DNA from: Sequoia sempervirens
Lineage: Eukaryota > Streptophyta > Pinopsida > Cupressales > Cupressaceae
Assembly (NCBI GenBank): GCA_007258455.2
Contig: VDFB02252616.1
Location: 125,264,238-125,328,237 of the forward strand
Reading direction: 5' to 3'
DNA: 64,000 bases
The notes beneath the pieces were generated by a model, which saw only the letters and a list, made by a program, of their open reading frames with translations, did not search any database and was not told the DNA's origin. How positions within the stretch are numbered: position 1 is the stretch's first letter; each line of letters opens with the position of its first letter. Of the stretch, positions 36,741-47,689 are shown in pieces. The position numbers and the translations under genes were made by a program.

Positions 36741-38501
36741 TGACCCATTTTAAGGGAAGGAGTAGTGAAATCTAAGGGGTGAGGCTATCATGAAAATATC
36801 AATGCCTACTTCATATCTTCAAGATCATCCTATGGAACCCCTAATTTTTTTTGTTACACGAATTTTAGATGCATATTTGGCTGTCTTTTCTAGTCTGGGT
36901 TGTGTCCTATGACTTAGGGTTTTGGTCTTACTTTTGTTCTATGGTTTTGTCTATACCCTAAACCTTTTTTAAAAATCCTAAGTGTTAAAACCCTTGCATA
37001 CGTTCAAATTTGTAGTTGGCTAGTGTTGGCCCATTCTTGATATCTTAAGTTACAACTCATATCATCTAATCCATTTATTTATTAGCCCCTTTGCCTTGTT
37101 TACCGGTTGCTACACATTGAAATTATTTTATTCATGCCAAAAGTTAAGCAGGTTGAAAATCTTTTAAATATTTGCCACTTTATCCTAAGTCTGGACCTGT
37201 GAAATGCTTAAGTCCTATTACCTTGGTAACCTAGAGAATGGCCCCTTATAAGTCATAAATAAATATGCATGCCTTTAAAAACCTTTACAAATGGTTGTTG
37301 GGTCCCACCAAGTGCATCTTATTGGTTCCCCGCTAGCCCACGAGAATAAAAAAAATAGTTAAAAGAACTAGCAAGGCAACATACGAGTAACACCTGTCCA
37401 CCCTTGTGGCTAGTCCTACATTTTCTTCAAAGCATCGGTGATGTAAAGAATTGAAATCAATGAATCATATGGGATCTTATGGTTTTATCTTGACCATTCC
37501 TCGCTAACCTATAGGGGACCCACGGTCAAATCTCATCTCTCAGAAGGATAGCGGACAAGCACCACATGGCATCATCGCCACCATCTGCAAAACTTTAGAA
37601 GGCATGGAAATATTTAGTGAAATTCTTTGGGCGACCATGATAATACTAAAAGGTGTGCTACTAATGGTTTTGTAAGCATGTGCATAAATTATCAATGAGA
37701 TGTTTTAATTTGGATCGTTCATTGTGAAGGAAGAATAACTTCATGAGCACTTTCCTATGGATTAAAGTGCACACATATTAAAGGTTAGTAGGTTGATCTA
37801 GGCCATTGCTTGCTAGCTCACAACCATAGATCTAAACCCTATAGATTCCAGAGGGCTAACAAGTGGCTACCATGTGTATTACCTTAGAGATTGTAAAGTG
37901 TAGGTGGGGCCATGAAGCCAATGAAAAGGATGCAAGCATGGTGAGAAATTGCCTAAGTGGGCGTCGAGTCAGCAAAAAGAAAAATGTTGAAACTACTTTG
38001 ACCTTATTTGAGCCGCACATCGATCCAAATCATGATGAAATTAATGAAAAAAATTTAAAGTTGCTAAAAGGGACATCATGGAGCCATACTAGTTCGTGTG
38101 AGTGAACAATACTGATGGAGTTGATGTTTTTCTATTGAATTCAAGGTTTTCTTTGCCATAAAAGCTTGCTTTAAAGCTTGTGGTTGATTGCAAAAGCATT
38201 TCTAAGGCATCCAAAATTTGTTGCAATGTATTTCAAGTTCTTGGTGTCCTCAAATTAGGGTTTTCTGTGTCGATGAACCAATAAATTCATCTTGAACATA
38301 CTGGGATAAATTCCTCCTAGTTTTCATTCAATTGTAATAGTTGTCATTTGAATTTTAGTTAGGGCTTCTTTTAAGGTTTGATGTTCATTAGAGTTGTTGT
38401 AAATTTAACAATTATGTTAATCTCTGTGTCAAGTTCACCTTGAAACCTAAAAGGCCCTAGTTTAAACCTATGAAACACCAGTTAAATTATCAATTAGTAC
38501 A
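36741..38501 (+). other. Leader-like region before the long unknown ORF
   Basis: No recognised gene; an 80-codon open frame at 37863-38105 has no identifiable domain. Two segments about 310 bases apart (around 37480-37570 and 37790-37880) share a loosely similar order of words such as GACCATTCCTCGCTAAC and GGCCATTGCTTGCTAGC. This could be the LTR or 5' leader of an element carrying the ORF that follows, but no boundaries were found. Confidence 0.3.
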
Positions 38502-41500
38502 ATGGCACTGAAAGTCCAAGCCTCTGGTTCAAAACCAAAAGTAAGACCCTTGGTCCAACACTTGCTTGATCAACTACCATCCTCAATAATTGAGAAATGG
38601 TTAGGGCAACCCATGTTCATGGCCCTATGGTTAATGAAGGTATTGTCTACTAACAATGTGCTATCAAAGATGCTACACTTCTTTACGTTGGGTGGACACT
38701 TTTCAAATGTTGGTTTGGCAATAGGAATTCCCACATTCCAATCTGTAATCCCTAGAGATTGGATATGCATAAATTGGTTATCCCTAACATGTATTTATAC
38801 ATTGACCTCTTGAAATTTGTTGCTGCTAATTATGACTGTCTTGTTAGGGCAGTCAGAAATCACTTTGGGTAGGATATGGTTTGGGTTACAAAGGAGAAAA
38901 TTGCAAAAGTTTTTAAATTGAACAAATGGAGCAGAGATATGGTAAAGATTGACGAAAATAACTTGAGGGAAGAGTATGAAAAAGTGAGACCTACCTTCAA
39001 AGTCTTGAAGCTAGTGCACTTTCTAGCATCAACATGAAAGGGAAAGGGAAAAACTATTTTGGGACCATTTGATAAGGAACCCTTCCCTATCAAGTATTTT
39101 GTCATATATTTTTAGAAAACATTCTACTCCCTGTGTCAGATTCTAGGGTTTGATCCATCTTCCAGCATGGCAATTGCACCAATGTATATGGCTGCAAATA
39201 TTCAACACCTGAATATCAATACTTTGTATGATTTTTCTACATTCTTGTCAGAATAAATACATAAAGGATTGGTAGCATTAAAGAATGGGGAGATTGCAGT
39301 TAGGTTCTAGTGGTATTCTTTGTTTATGAACATGTTTTTATATAAGGGTGTGGTATATTTTGGCAAGGATATGGAATTGAAGAGAATGGAGGATGGTGTT
39401 GTGATGCTAGTTCAATCATGGACCCCATTGTTAGATAGGCATGGATAGAAAGCTAGATTTATGATTTCTACAAACATTTTTTCCTCCAAGTTGAGAAGAG
39501 CTTTGATTGTGGATGTGCTTAGGATTCCACTTGAACTACATGACTTTCTAAGGACAACAAAAAGGAGGCCTGATTTGAATCTTAGTCACAATTGGAGGGA
39601 TGTAATCCCATATATATACTGCACAGTTATTAGGGTATATGACACAAGTAAAAAACCCCATGTACTTCCTAGGGATGTGCCATTAAGGATAGGTTTCCTT
39701 GAGGTCATTTGGCAGTTGAATAATGTTGATAATGTTTACTTATTTGAGAAGAGAAAGGGGACCTTTTTCCCCGCATACACTATTTTATTTGATTTTTTCA
39801 TGACAACCAATGGATGGACAAGTATTTTTGACTATCATCTCAAGCCCTATGAAATGAAAATTCGAGCAAATAGGAGCTATGACCCTGAGAGATTTATGGT
39901 TTGGTTGTTGGATAGGATAAAAGGAGGGTAGTTTGTTCATACCTTTTCATTCCCTAATGAATTTATTAGAAATATTTTTGACCTTCGGATTTAGGAGGAA
40001 AAAATGAGAAAATGGATTATATTTGAGAAGTTGGAGAAAGAAATCAAGATTAAGGACCTTGATTTTAAGGCTTTATCTAATATTGATAATATAATTTTGA
40101 AAGTGGAGATAATTATACAAAATTTTGATAGGGTTGTAAATTTAAAAGAAGAAAGAGTGGTTTAGGATAAAAGGAAAGTTGTGATCATTAAAGAGCATGA
40201 TAAGGGGAAGGAACCCATGGTAGAAGAAGGATCAACTTGCCACCCACCCAAGAAGTTGCACATTTATGCAAGAAGGAAGAGCACAACGAAGAAGAAATTA
40301 ACCGTTGCAACTCCTCCACAATTAGAGGAGTCTAGAGCACCCTCTCCACAACAACAACTTCCACCATTTTCACCACGACATTCTTCCACCCCTGAAATAA
40401 TTGAGTTGGATTTCCCTCCTAGAGGACCATCTCCTCCAAGGGAGCCACCCATAAAAAGGAAGAGGATTGAGCTAGTTGGCCTAGTTGATTACCCTTCTGA
40501 TGAATCAAATGATGAAATTGTTGTAATAGAAGATGAAATAAGGCAAGGTATGCCATCCCCTCAAAGAGATATAGTGCCAAAAAATTTGAGTCTTAGACTG
40601 AGTAAGGAAGATTTGAGTGGGATGAACAACTCTAAATATGTGAGGATTGAAGCTTGTGAGAGGTTCATGGATGATGATGCCTTTGTCAAAACACAAGAAT
40701 TCCAAGAATATGCATGGAGGGTGATGAAATATGAGTATGTGATGGAAGTTGAGAAGAAGGAAAACAAGAGCTCCCAGTCTCCACAAATAGTTATTAAAGC
40801 TAAGGTCTGCAATGAAATGCTAACCAAGTATCTAAACATCACTGCAACTAAAGGTAAAGCATTCGTTAGGAAGAGTGGGGTACTAGTATTACCAAAATGG
40901 GATTTGGCATCAACTATAGCTTTTTATATGGTCAGAAGACATGATGCTCCCATATTCAACATTGAGGAGGAAGTTACTTTGGCCTTGCAAGGATCAACTT
41001 TCAACTCCCAATTGGACACACTAGCCATTTGAGCCTTAGCTCCAAGCACCAAGAAGCCAAAGGTTGTTGAACCGACTCCACAAGTTAGAGGAGGGTTGAT
41101 TATCAAAAGGGTTTCAAACACCTTAGCTATTGAAGTAACTACAATGAATGTTAATATAACTCAGTTTACCAAAGCCACAATTGAATCCTTGACTGAAGAA
41201 AGGGACAAATTCAGAACACAATACAATGACATAGTGGCCAAATACAATGTAAGCCAATAGATAATTGCATAAATGCAATTGCAAATGGCCTTGTGGAAGG
41301 AAAATTTCTACTCTATGCAACCAGGCTCATCTTAAGCTATAGTTTTTCCTCCCCCTTCTCCCATTCTTTCACCACCTCCAATCCAAGTTGAGGTTATGCC
41401 TCTTGATTATGAGGAAGTGCCCATTGAACCATCAAATCTAGGTACATTAGACACACCTCCAATTGAGGAGATCACCAGAGAGGATTTGATGGAAAAGCAT

Positions 41501-42291
41501 AAGACTTTGGAGGATAGATTTCAAGAATTTGATAAGGTAATTCATGTAAGCAATTTGAAGATTGTGATAGTGGTATTGGAGTATCTAAATAAAGGGACTG
41601 GCAAGAGATTGGTTGACATTCATTCTAATTATTCCTCTATGTTTAATGCAATAAGAAGCTTTGATAGGGATAACGAGGTTGCTATGCCATTAATGGATAA
41701 GTGGATTCCAATAGCACAAATATTGAGGGATATGGCCATTGGGTCAACACATGATTCTAGTAAGCCTTCCAACATTGTCCCAACCCTTAAGTTTGTGAAT
41801 GAAATGAAGTAATCTCAATGGTTGGTTGAGCCTCTAGAAACAAATATTAGCTAGTTGGTGAAGAAGTTTGATGAGTAGAGCTTCAGTCTACTTCTAGATA
41901 TCTTAGATGAAAAATGGTGAAGTTTAACCTTTGCAAGAATGGACAGAACAAGCAAATAAAGTGATAGCCACTCAAGCCAAGTTATTTGTGATGGAGTGGA
42001 TGTGGACATGTTGAAAACTAGTATGGAAAGTTAACCCACACAAGAATCTTCCTCGAAGATTTTGACAAAGAGGAAAAATCATGTAGTGATCAAATACAAC
42101 CCATACAGGAAAAAGGTAGATGAGATTATAGGGTTTGATTGGCCTATTGAGGAAGAATTTGAGCTTTGGAAGTTAAAATATGTTGACATTTTGGACTTAT
42201 AAGCTACTACACTAGTGAATGGTAATTGGAATTTTGATCTTATGTCTACAACAACAGTGGTTACATCAGGAGAAGTACAATACATGGCCTA
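38502..42291 (+). pseudogene. Long decayed ORF, about 1,250 codons, unknown family
   Basis: From ATG 38502 a frame runs to 38813; a small shift near 38810 moves it to a second frame that reads coherently to a TAG at 42289-42291. About 17 in-frame stops interrupt it, yet stretches of 156, 283 and 138 codons stay open. The N-terminal third is globular-looking (WLGQPMFMALWLMKVLS, VAANYDCLVRAVRNHFG, YIYCTVIRVYDTSKKPHVLP). The middle (40190-40480) is basic and Pro-rich with likely nuclear signals (PIKRKR). Then come a short structured part (NEMLTKYLNITATKGKAFV), a second Pro-rich linker and a helical C-terminus (REDLMEKHKTLEDRFQEFD). I see no RT, integrase, protease or CCHC motif. It may be a lineage-specific gene family or the cargo ORF of a large LTR element. 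Confidence 0.6.
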
Positions 42292-43976
42292 GAACTAGTA
42301 CAAATTAGACCTTAGATATATTAATGTTTAGATATTGTACTCTCTCCATTTCAAATTTGATGAAATGGAATGCAGATGTGGTAAAGCTTTGATGTGTTCT
42401 TTTCTCCTTGTTTTTATGCTTTTTCATCCTCAAGTTTTGGAGCACATGGAAAAGGGTGTGTAGCTTGTGGAAATAATAATTTGCACTGACTAAAGAGCCT
42501 TTTGGAAGGCAAGGGAATCTTCATCAACAAATGAGAAATGGTTTTTGTCTTATGTGAAATTCTCCCTCGTATTTTGGCAAATATAACTACCTTTGAATGT
42601 AAATATGATTTTCAAATGAAAACATGACATGTGTACAATTTGGCCTGAATCTTGTTTTGCTCCCTTGTTCTTATAAAAGGGAATTCAATGCCAATTGTAC
42701 AGGGTTGCTAGCAGATTTATCTCATAGAATTTTTATAACCAGGTCCAAATAATAGATTTTGAGTCTATTATAGGTTCTAAGAGTCTTTTGAATTTTGTAA
42801 TGGTGAATATACTAACAATACTATCATATTTTAGTATATAATTGGAAAAATATTCAAGACCAACGTTCTCCATTGTATACTTTGCATATATTTTGAATAC
42901 AAAGCAATCAAAGATTAATTCTATTCATCTTCTTGTCTTTCCTTGAATGTTTGTTCATTGTTATTACGCATGTTCAAAGAATGAGTTAAATATGTATTAA
43001 CATGAATAAAGATTTATATGATCGTATGCTCAGATAACTAAGCATTGTTGGTTAATTTTCTAGTATTAATGGTGTAAGGCATCATTGATAGGATTTTTTA
43101 TGATATAAATTACCTTGTTACATGTTTTCAATTATATAATTTAGGATTCTCCACCCTAGGATAAGGAACTAGTCATTTAATGTTATAGTGTCTTATATCT
43201 TTCATAGCAACTACATTCAAAATCAATTTTAATCTCCATTTTTCATGTGAATGTATGTTGAACTAAATCATGATGTTTTCTCATGCTTAAGTATGATGTT
43301 ACCATGAAGATTAGCTATATCTTTAAGGTATTTCATCTGTTAATCAGTTAAAGGAGAACTTATATGTAATTTACAATGTATATGTTAATTGGCACAAGAG
43401 TATCTAAAGATACATTGTAGGGATCACCCTCCTAGGTTCTACAAAGCCCAAAGTGTAGAGGGAAAGCCTAGCAAGCTTTCACTTGTTCATTGGCCAATCC
43501 TCAAAGTTATTGACAATTGAATTTGAAAAAATCATGGATAACTAATGAGATTAAGTTTGGTTCATAAAAAATAACCAACACATCCCTTAAGATAAGTACA
43601 CTTTCCTTCACCATTACTTCCTTGAAATATTATTCAAGTATGATTTATCAACTCTCACAATTGAAATAAATTTGATATAAGTAGATTTATGCTTATGTAT
43701 GTAGTATTATTCCCATGACCTTTACATGTTTCACATTTATTGGTGAAATTTTGTTACATATTTTATGTTCTTATTTTAAGATTAGATGATTCTCTTATTA
43801 GAGTTTCTAATAAAATCATTAAAACCAAGATCACCTACAAAACCTATGATTAGCCTTCTACAAGGAGAAAATAAGGCATGCAAGAGCAATTTGTATAACA
43901 ATGATACAAATAATATATTGGAAATAATGAATTACATGAGATAACTTTCTTTAAGGTGTGTGCACAAAGATGGGGG
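42292..43976. other. AT-rich region, possible LTR with TATA box
   Basis: No gene recognised. TATAAAAG at 42672-42679, downstream of the long decayed ORF, is where a 3' LTR promoter would lie if that ORF belonged to an LTR element. No TG...CA pair or second LTR copy was found, so this is weak. Confidence 0.3.
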
Positions 43977-44235
43977 GCCAAAAAGTAGCCACTCCACTTT
44001 TTGGTCACCAAATGGTGAAAACGCAACTGCGTTATTAACAAAATGTGCTTGTGTTATGGGTTGGTAGTGATTGAGCCTAGGCTCAATCATTACCAAGCCA
44101 AAACATGAGTGTGTTATAATGCACTCGTGTTATTTGAATGCATTCAAAAAATGTGAATGTGTTATAACACACTCATATTTTGTCAATATATTCTCAAAAT
44201 GCAAGCACATTATAATGTGCTCGCATTATGTTCTG
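43977..44235. repeat. Cluster of six consecutive palindromes
   Basis: In order: CCAAAAAGT/ACTTTTTGG (about 43980-44004); ACGCA/TGCGT (44021-44032); a 36-bp palindrome with one mismatched pair centred on CCTAGG (44061-44096); then three imperfect palindromes each centred on TTATAA at 44114, 44162 and 44210, an exact 48-bp period. The last three contain GTGTGTTATAATGCACTC, GTGTTATAACACAC and GCACATTATAATGTGC. Each could form a hairpin. No protein-coding role is visible. Confidence 0.8.
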
Positions 44236-44292
44236 TATTGAAAAATTTTCCTTGTCTTTTTTTCTTTTGCTTTTCCCTATCTTTTAGTGAAA

Positions 44293-44574
44293 CTATATAC
44301 ATGAAATATAACTTAAAGTATAAGTTGAAATTTACATATGGAATTTTTTTTTAAGAGGGGTAAACACTTTTGAACCATAGCTATGAATTGGCGAGGTCAC
44401 AAATAGGGGACCTCATCCCCAATATAATTTCTCAATATTTCCATCCTAGTGGGGTTTGAACCTTGATGGAAAGAATAACAACACAACAACTCAACCATCA
44501 CACCAATGCCAATATTGGAATTTACATATGGACATTTAATTTCTTATACTTTAAGTTATATTTCATGTATATAG
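44293..44574. repeat. Perfect 32-bp inverted repeat split by a SINE
   Basis: The left arm 44293-44324 and right arm 44543-44574 are exact reverse complements (left starts CTATATACATGAAATATAAC). Removing the insertion between the duplicated TTGRAATTTACATATGGA sites leaves a hairpin with about a 28-base loop. The palindrome is therefore older than the SINE. Confidence 0.85.
44343..44514 (-). mobile_element. SINE-like insertion with target duplication
   Basis: On the minus strand it starts near GGCATTGGTGTGATGGTTGA, which fits an RNA polymerase III A box. GGTTCAAACCCC, a B box, lies about 30 bases on, and the element ends in a run of A (plus-strand T run 44343-44352). It is flanked by 18-bp copies TTGAAATTTACATATGGA (44325-44342) and TTGGAATTTACATATGGA (44515-44532), one mismatch apart, a typical long target duplication. 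Length is about 170 bp. The exact 5' base is uncertain by a few positions. Confidence 0.8.
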
Positions 44575-44689
44575 GTTCAAGATGTTTGAGAGTGGTTTAG
44601 GATCTATGGGAGTTATAATGAAAATTCTAGTTTTTGGAAGATCTTATAATTTTTTAGACTTAGTCAAATTTCAGTAATCAACAAGTCGT

Positions 44690-45420
44690 ATCATCTCTCT
44701 CTCTCTCATTTTTTACCCCTTATTCTCTAGACCTCTCTCTCACTCTCTCACATTCTCACTCTCTCATTCCCTTTCTACTCTCTATCTCACCATTTTCTCC
44801 CTCCCTCCCTCCCTCTATACTTCTCTCTATCTCACCTCTCTCTCTCCCCCTCCCCCTCCCCCTCCATACTTCTTTCTATCTCACCCCTCTCTCTGTACTT
44901 ATCTCTATCAAACCTATCACTCTCTCCCTCTCCTCTCCTTCCCTCCCCTCTCTCTCTCTCTCTTTCTCTCCCACCCACCTTCCCTCTCTACTTCTCTATA
45001 TCTAACCTATCCCTCTCTACCTCTCTCTAAATCTATCCACCTTTCACCTTCCCCTCTCTCTCCATAACTACCTCTCCCTACCTCTTCCTCTCTCTCTTTC
45101 TCTCCTCCCTTCTCCCATATTTCTCTCACACTCTCTTCTCCCCTCTCTATCTCACCATTCTCTATCTCTCTCTACTTATATCTCTCACCTCTGTCTCTCT
45201 GTCTCTCTGTCTCTCTCCCACTCTCTCCTTCCCCACTCTCCTTCCCTCTCTACTTTTATCTATCTCACCTATTTCTCTCTCCCTTGCTCCCCTCTCTCTC
45301 TATCTCTCTCTCTCTCTCCCTCCTCCCCCTCTCCCTCTCCTTCCATCTCTAATTTTATCTATCTAACCTTCCTCTCCCTCCCTCCCTCTCTCCCCTATAT
45401 CTCTCTTTCTCTCTTTATTT
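44690..45420. repeat. TC-rich low-complexity tract
   Basis: About 730 bases of CT microsatellite and CCCT/CTTT variants with recurring words such as CTTCTCTCTATCTCACC, suggesting degenerate longer units rather than pure dinucleotides. Confidence 0.9.
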
Positions 45421-45426
45421 AAAAGA

Positions 45427-46203
45427 TAATGAGAGAGGTAGGTAGAGGGAGGGAGGGAGAGATAGGGATGGGGATAGAGGTGAGATAGAGAGAAACAAAG
45501 AGAGAGGAGATAAAGAATGAATGAGGGAGCAAGGGAGAGGTAGGGTGGGAGAGAGAGTGGTAGGAAGTGATATAAGGAGGGGGGAGATAGAGAGAAGTAG
45601 AGAGGAAATGAGATATGGAGGGAGAGGTAGGGAGGGATATAGAGAGAGATTAGATAGAGCAATAGAGAGATAGTGGCAGGGAGTGATGGAGAGAGAGGTA
45701 GGCAGAGAGAGGGAGAGGTAGGGAGGGAGGGAGAGAGGTGAGAGAGAGGGAGGAGAGGAGATGAGAGATATAAATAAGGGGGAGGAAGGGAGGAGTAGAG
45801 AGAGAAGTTAGATGGATATAAGTAGAGAGGGAAGGTGGGAGAGAGAGATGGAAAGAGAGTGGTGATATAGAGAGAAGTAGAGAGGGAATAAGAGAAAATA
45901 AAGAGAGAGAGGGAGGAGAGAGGGAGAGGTAGAGAGGGGTAGTTAAGATAGAGAGAAGTAGAGAGAGAGGGAAATAAGGAGAGAGGGAGGGAGAGGTAAA
46001 GAGGGATAGGTGAGATAGAGAGAAGTAGAGAGAGAGGGGAGGGAGGGAGAGGTAAAGAGGGATATGTAAGATAGAGATAAGTAGAGAGAGAGAGGAGGAA
46101 GTGACAAAGAGAGAGGGAGAGAGAATGGTGAGATAGAGAGAAGTAGAGAGGGAAGGAGAGAGTGAGAGAGAAAGAGGGAAGATGGAGAGAGGGAAATGGG
46201 GAG
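45427..46203. repeat. GA-rich low-complexity tract, mirror of the TC tract
   Basis: About 780 bases of GA-rich sequence with an irregular repeat of roughly 60-75 bp containing GGTGAGATAGAGAGAAGTAG, the reverse complement of a word common in the TC tract. The two tracts face each other around 45421-45426, making a large imperfect inverted repeat that ends at the assembly gap. Confidence 0.85.
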
Positions 46204-46303
46204 NNNNNNNNNNNNNNNNNNNNNNNNNNNNNNNNNNNNNNNNNNNNNNNNNNNNNNNNNNNNNNNNNNNNNNNNNNNNNNNNNNNNNNNNNNNNNNNNN
46301 NNN
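46204..46303. other. Assembly gap (100 N)
   Basis: Exactly 100 unknown bases, the usual placeholder for a gap of unknown length. It abuts the GA-rich tract, so repeat collapse is likely. The 5' end of the CACTA element to the right may be missing here. Confidence 0.98.
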
Positions 46304-46463
46304 CATCCAACACGCAAGTAAATAAACTCAATAAAGTTTATTTAAAATTGAATACTTGTGCAATCTATTCAATATTAATTTCCACCATAAAGTAATTACA
46401 TGCCTATTTGTTTTAAACATTCAAGCAATGATAATATATATTGCACATGACATTGGAATGTAG

Positions 46464-47189
46464 CCTGGTGAGGGTGGAGCAGAACGTGCAGATGAAGGTC
46501 ATGGTGTGCATCCCAATACTTTAGAGCATGTAGAGCGTGATCAACATGTTGAGCATGATCAGGCTAGAGAAGATCAGGAATATGATGTGGCCCCATCAGG
46601 TAAAGAGGACCACTCTAAAGTTCTTTTAAACATATTTAATTGCAATTGGTGTATTAATTAATGTAACCTTTTGTGTTTCAACTTTAGAGCATGTAGAGCA
46701 TGATCAATGTGTTGAGTATGATTAGGCTAGAGAAGATCAGGAACATGATGTGGCCCCATCGGGTAAAGAGGACCACCCTCATGTTCTCTTAAACATATTT
46801 AATTTCAATTGGTGTATTAATTAATGTAACCTTTCATGTTTCAACTGCAGATCAGGATTTAGAGGGTGTTCAACATGTTGAGCATGAGTCTATAACAAAA
46901 GTTCAGGAACATGATGTGGACCTATCAGGTAAAGAGAACCACCCTAATGTTCTTTTAATTAATCAAATACTTGTAACAATAATAATAAAACATATCAGTT
47001 TAACATTTCTTTCTTATTGTAGCATATCCCCCCTTGAAGCAGCGTCCATGTCATGAGTAGATGACTACGTGTACATTAAGATAACAAGCAAAGGGCAGAA
47101 CAACTAAAGGGGGGATAGATATTGATTTAGAAAATGATACTCCACTTCAACTTTATGTAGCTTTGAAAAAGAAACAAAAAAAAAAGTGA
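46464..47189 (+). pseudogene. Multi-exon gene relic of the CACTA element
   Basis: Four exon-like blocks are joined by GT...AG introns, all phase 1: 46464-46599, 46688-46762, 46851-46928 and 47023-47189. Exons 1-3 encode repeats of the type EHVERDQHVEHDQ and AREDQEYDVAPS; exon 4 ends ENDTPLQLYVALKKKQKKK then TGA. Exons 2 and 3 are copies of the 3' part of exon 1, with introns of 88, 88 and 94 bases. In-frame stops (TAG in exon 2 where exon 1 has CAG; TAG and TAA in exon 4) indicate decay. The Glu/Gln/His/Asp-rich repeat suggests a flexible or coiled region. No transposase catalytic domain is present in the visible part, so the link to transposition is by position only. The first exon start is uncertain. 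Confidence 0.6.
46525..46928 (+). repeat. 163-bp tandem exon-intron unit, about 2.5 copies
   Basis: The start word AGCATGTAGAGC recurs at 46525 and 46688, and the third exon starts at 46851: exactly 163 bases apart each time. The introns share ATATTTAATT and GGTGTATTAATTAATGTAACC. Confidence 0.85.
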
Positions 47190-47239
47190 TTGTAATCATA
47201 TCATGACAACCATATTTTTATAATATGTAAAAACTGAAA

Positions 47240-47350
47240 GAATGAATATTATATGTTAATGAATGTGAATATGTTAATTAATGAATGTTATATGTTATTA
47301 ATGAATGAATGTTATATGTTATATGGATGAATCAATGATTAATGTTATAT
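47240..47350. repeat. AATGAATGTTATATGTTA short repeat
   Basis: Several irregular copies of ATGAATGTTATATGTTA lie just 3' of the CACTA gene relic. Confidence 0.6.
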
Positions 47351-47689
47351 TATTGGGTATGGGAATTGAGAGTGATGTGGAGGGGGCGAAATAAATGAGC
47401 TTCACCATCACGTGGTTGGCCTTGTTAAGTAGAGAATATTAAACTATACTCAAAACAAAGAGAAGCTCAATAAGGTAATGCACTTTTCAATATAAGAAAT
47501 GCATCGTTTGAAGCATCAAACCAATATGCAGTATGTATGTATGATCAGCCGTCAGTCTCCGCAATGGTACATTTCCATGAATTTTTTATTTTTTTTTAAT
47601 TTTGCTTCTTCGTCACAATTTCGATGACAACCACCAACGAATCAATAGAAAGGCTCGACAAAGTTGCTATAGCTACGACAACGATTTCG

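Noticed and set aside
40264..40842. Minus-strand frames of 62-93 codons
   Set aside because: Antisense shadows of the long plus-strand decayed ORF.
43416..43440. GGGATCACCC as another copy of the TIR element end
   Set aside because: The ten-base match does not extend into the rest of the 30-bp terminal repeat.
45363..46331. Minus-strand open frame of 322 codons
   Set aside because: It is translation of GA microsatellite (Ser/Leu/Pro runs) and passes through the N gap; not a gene.
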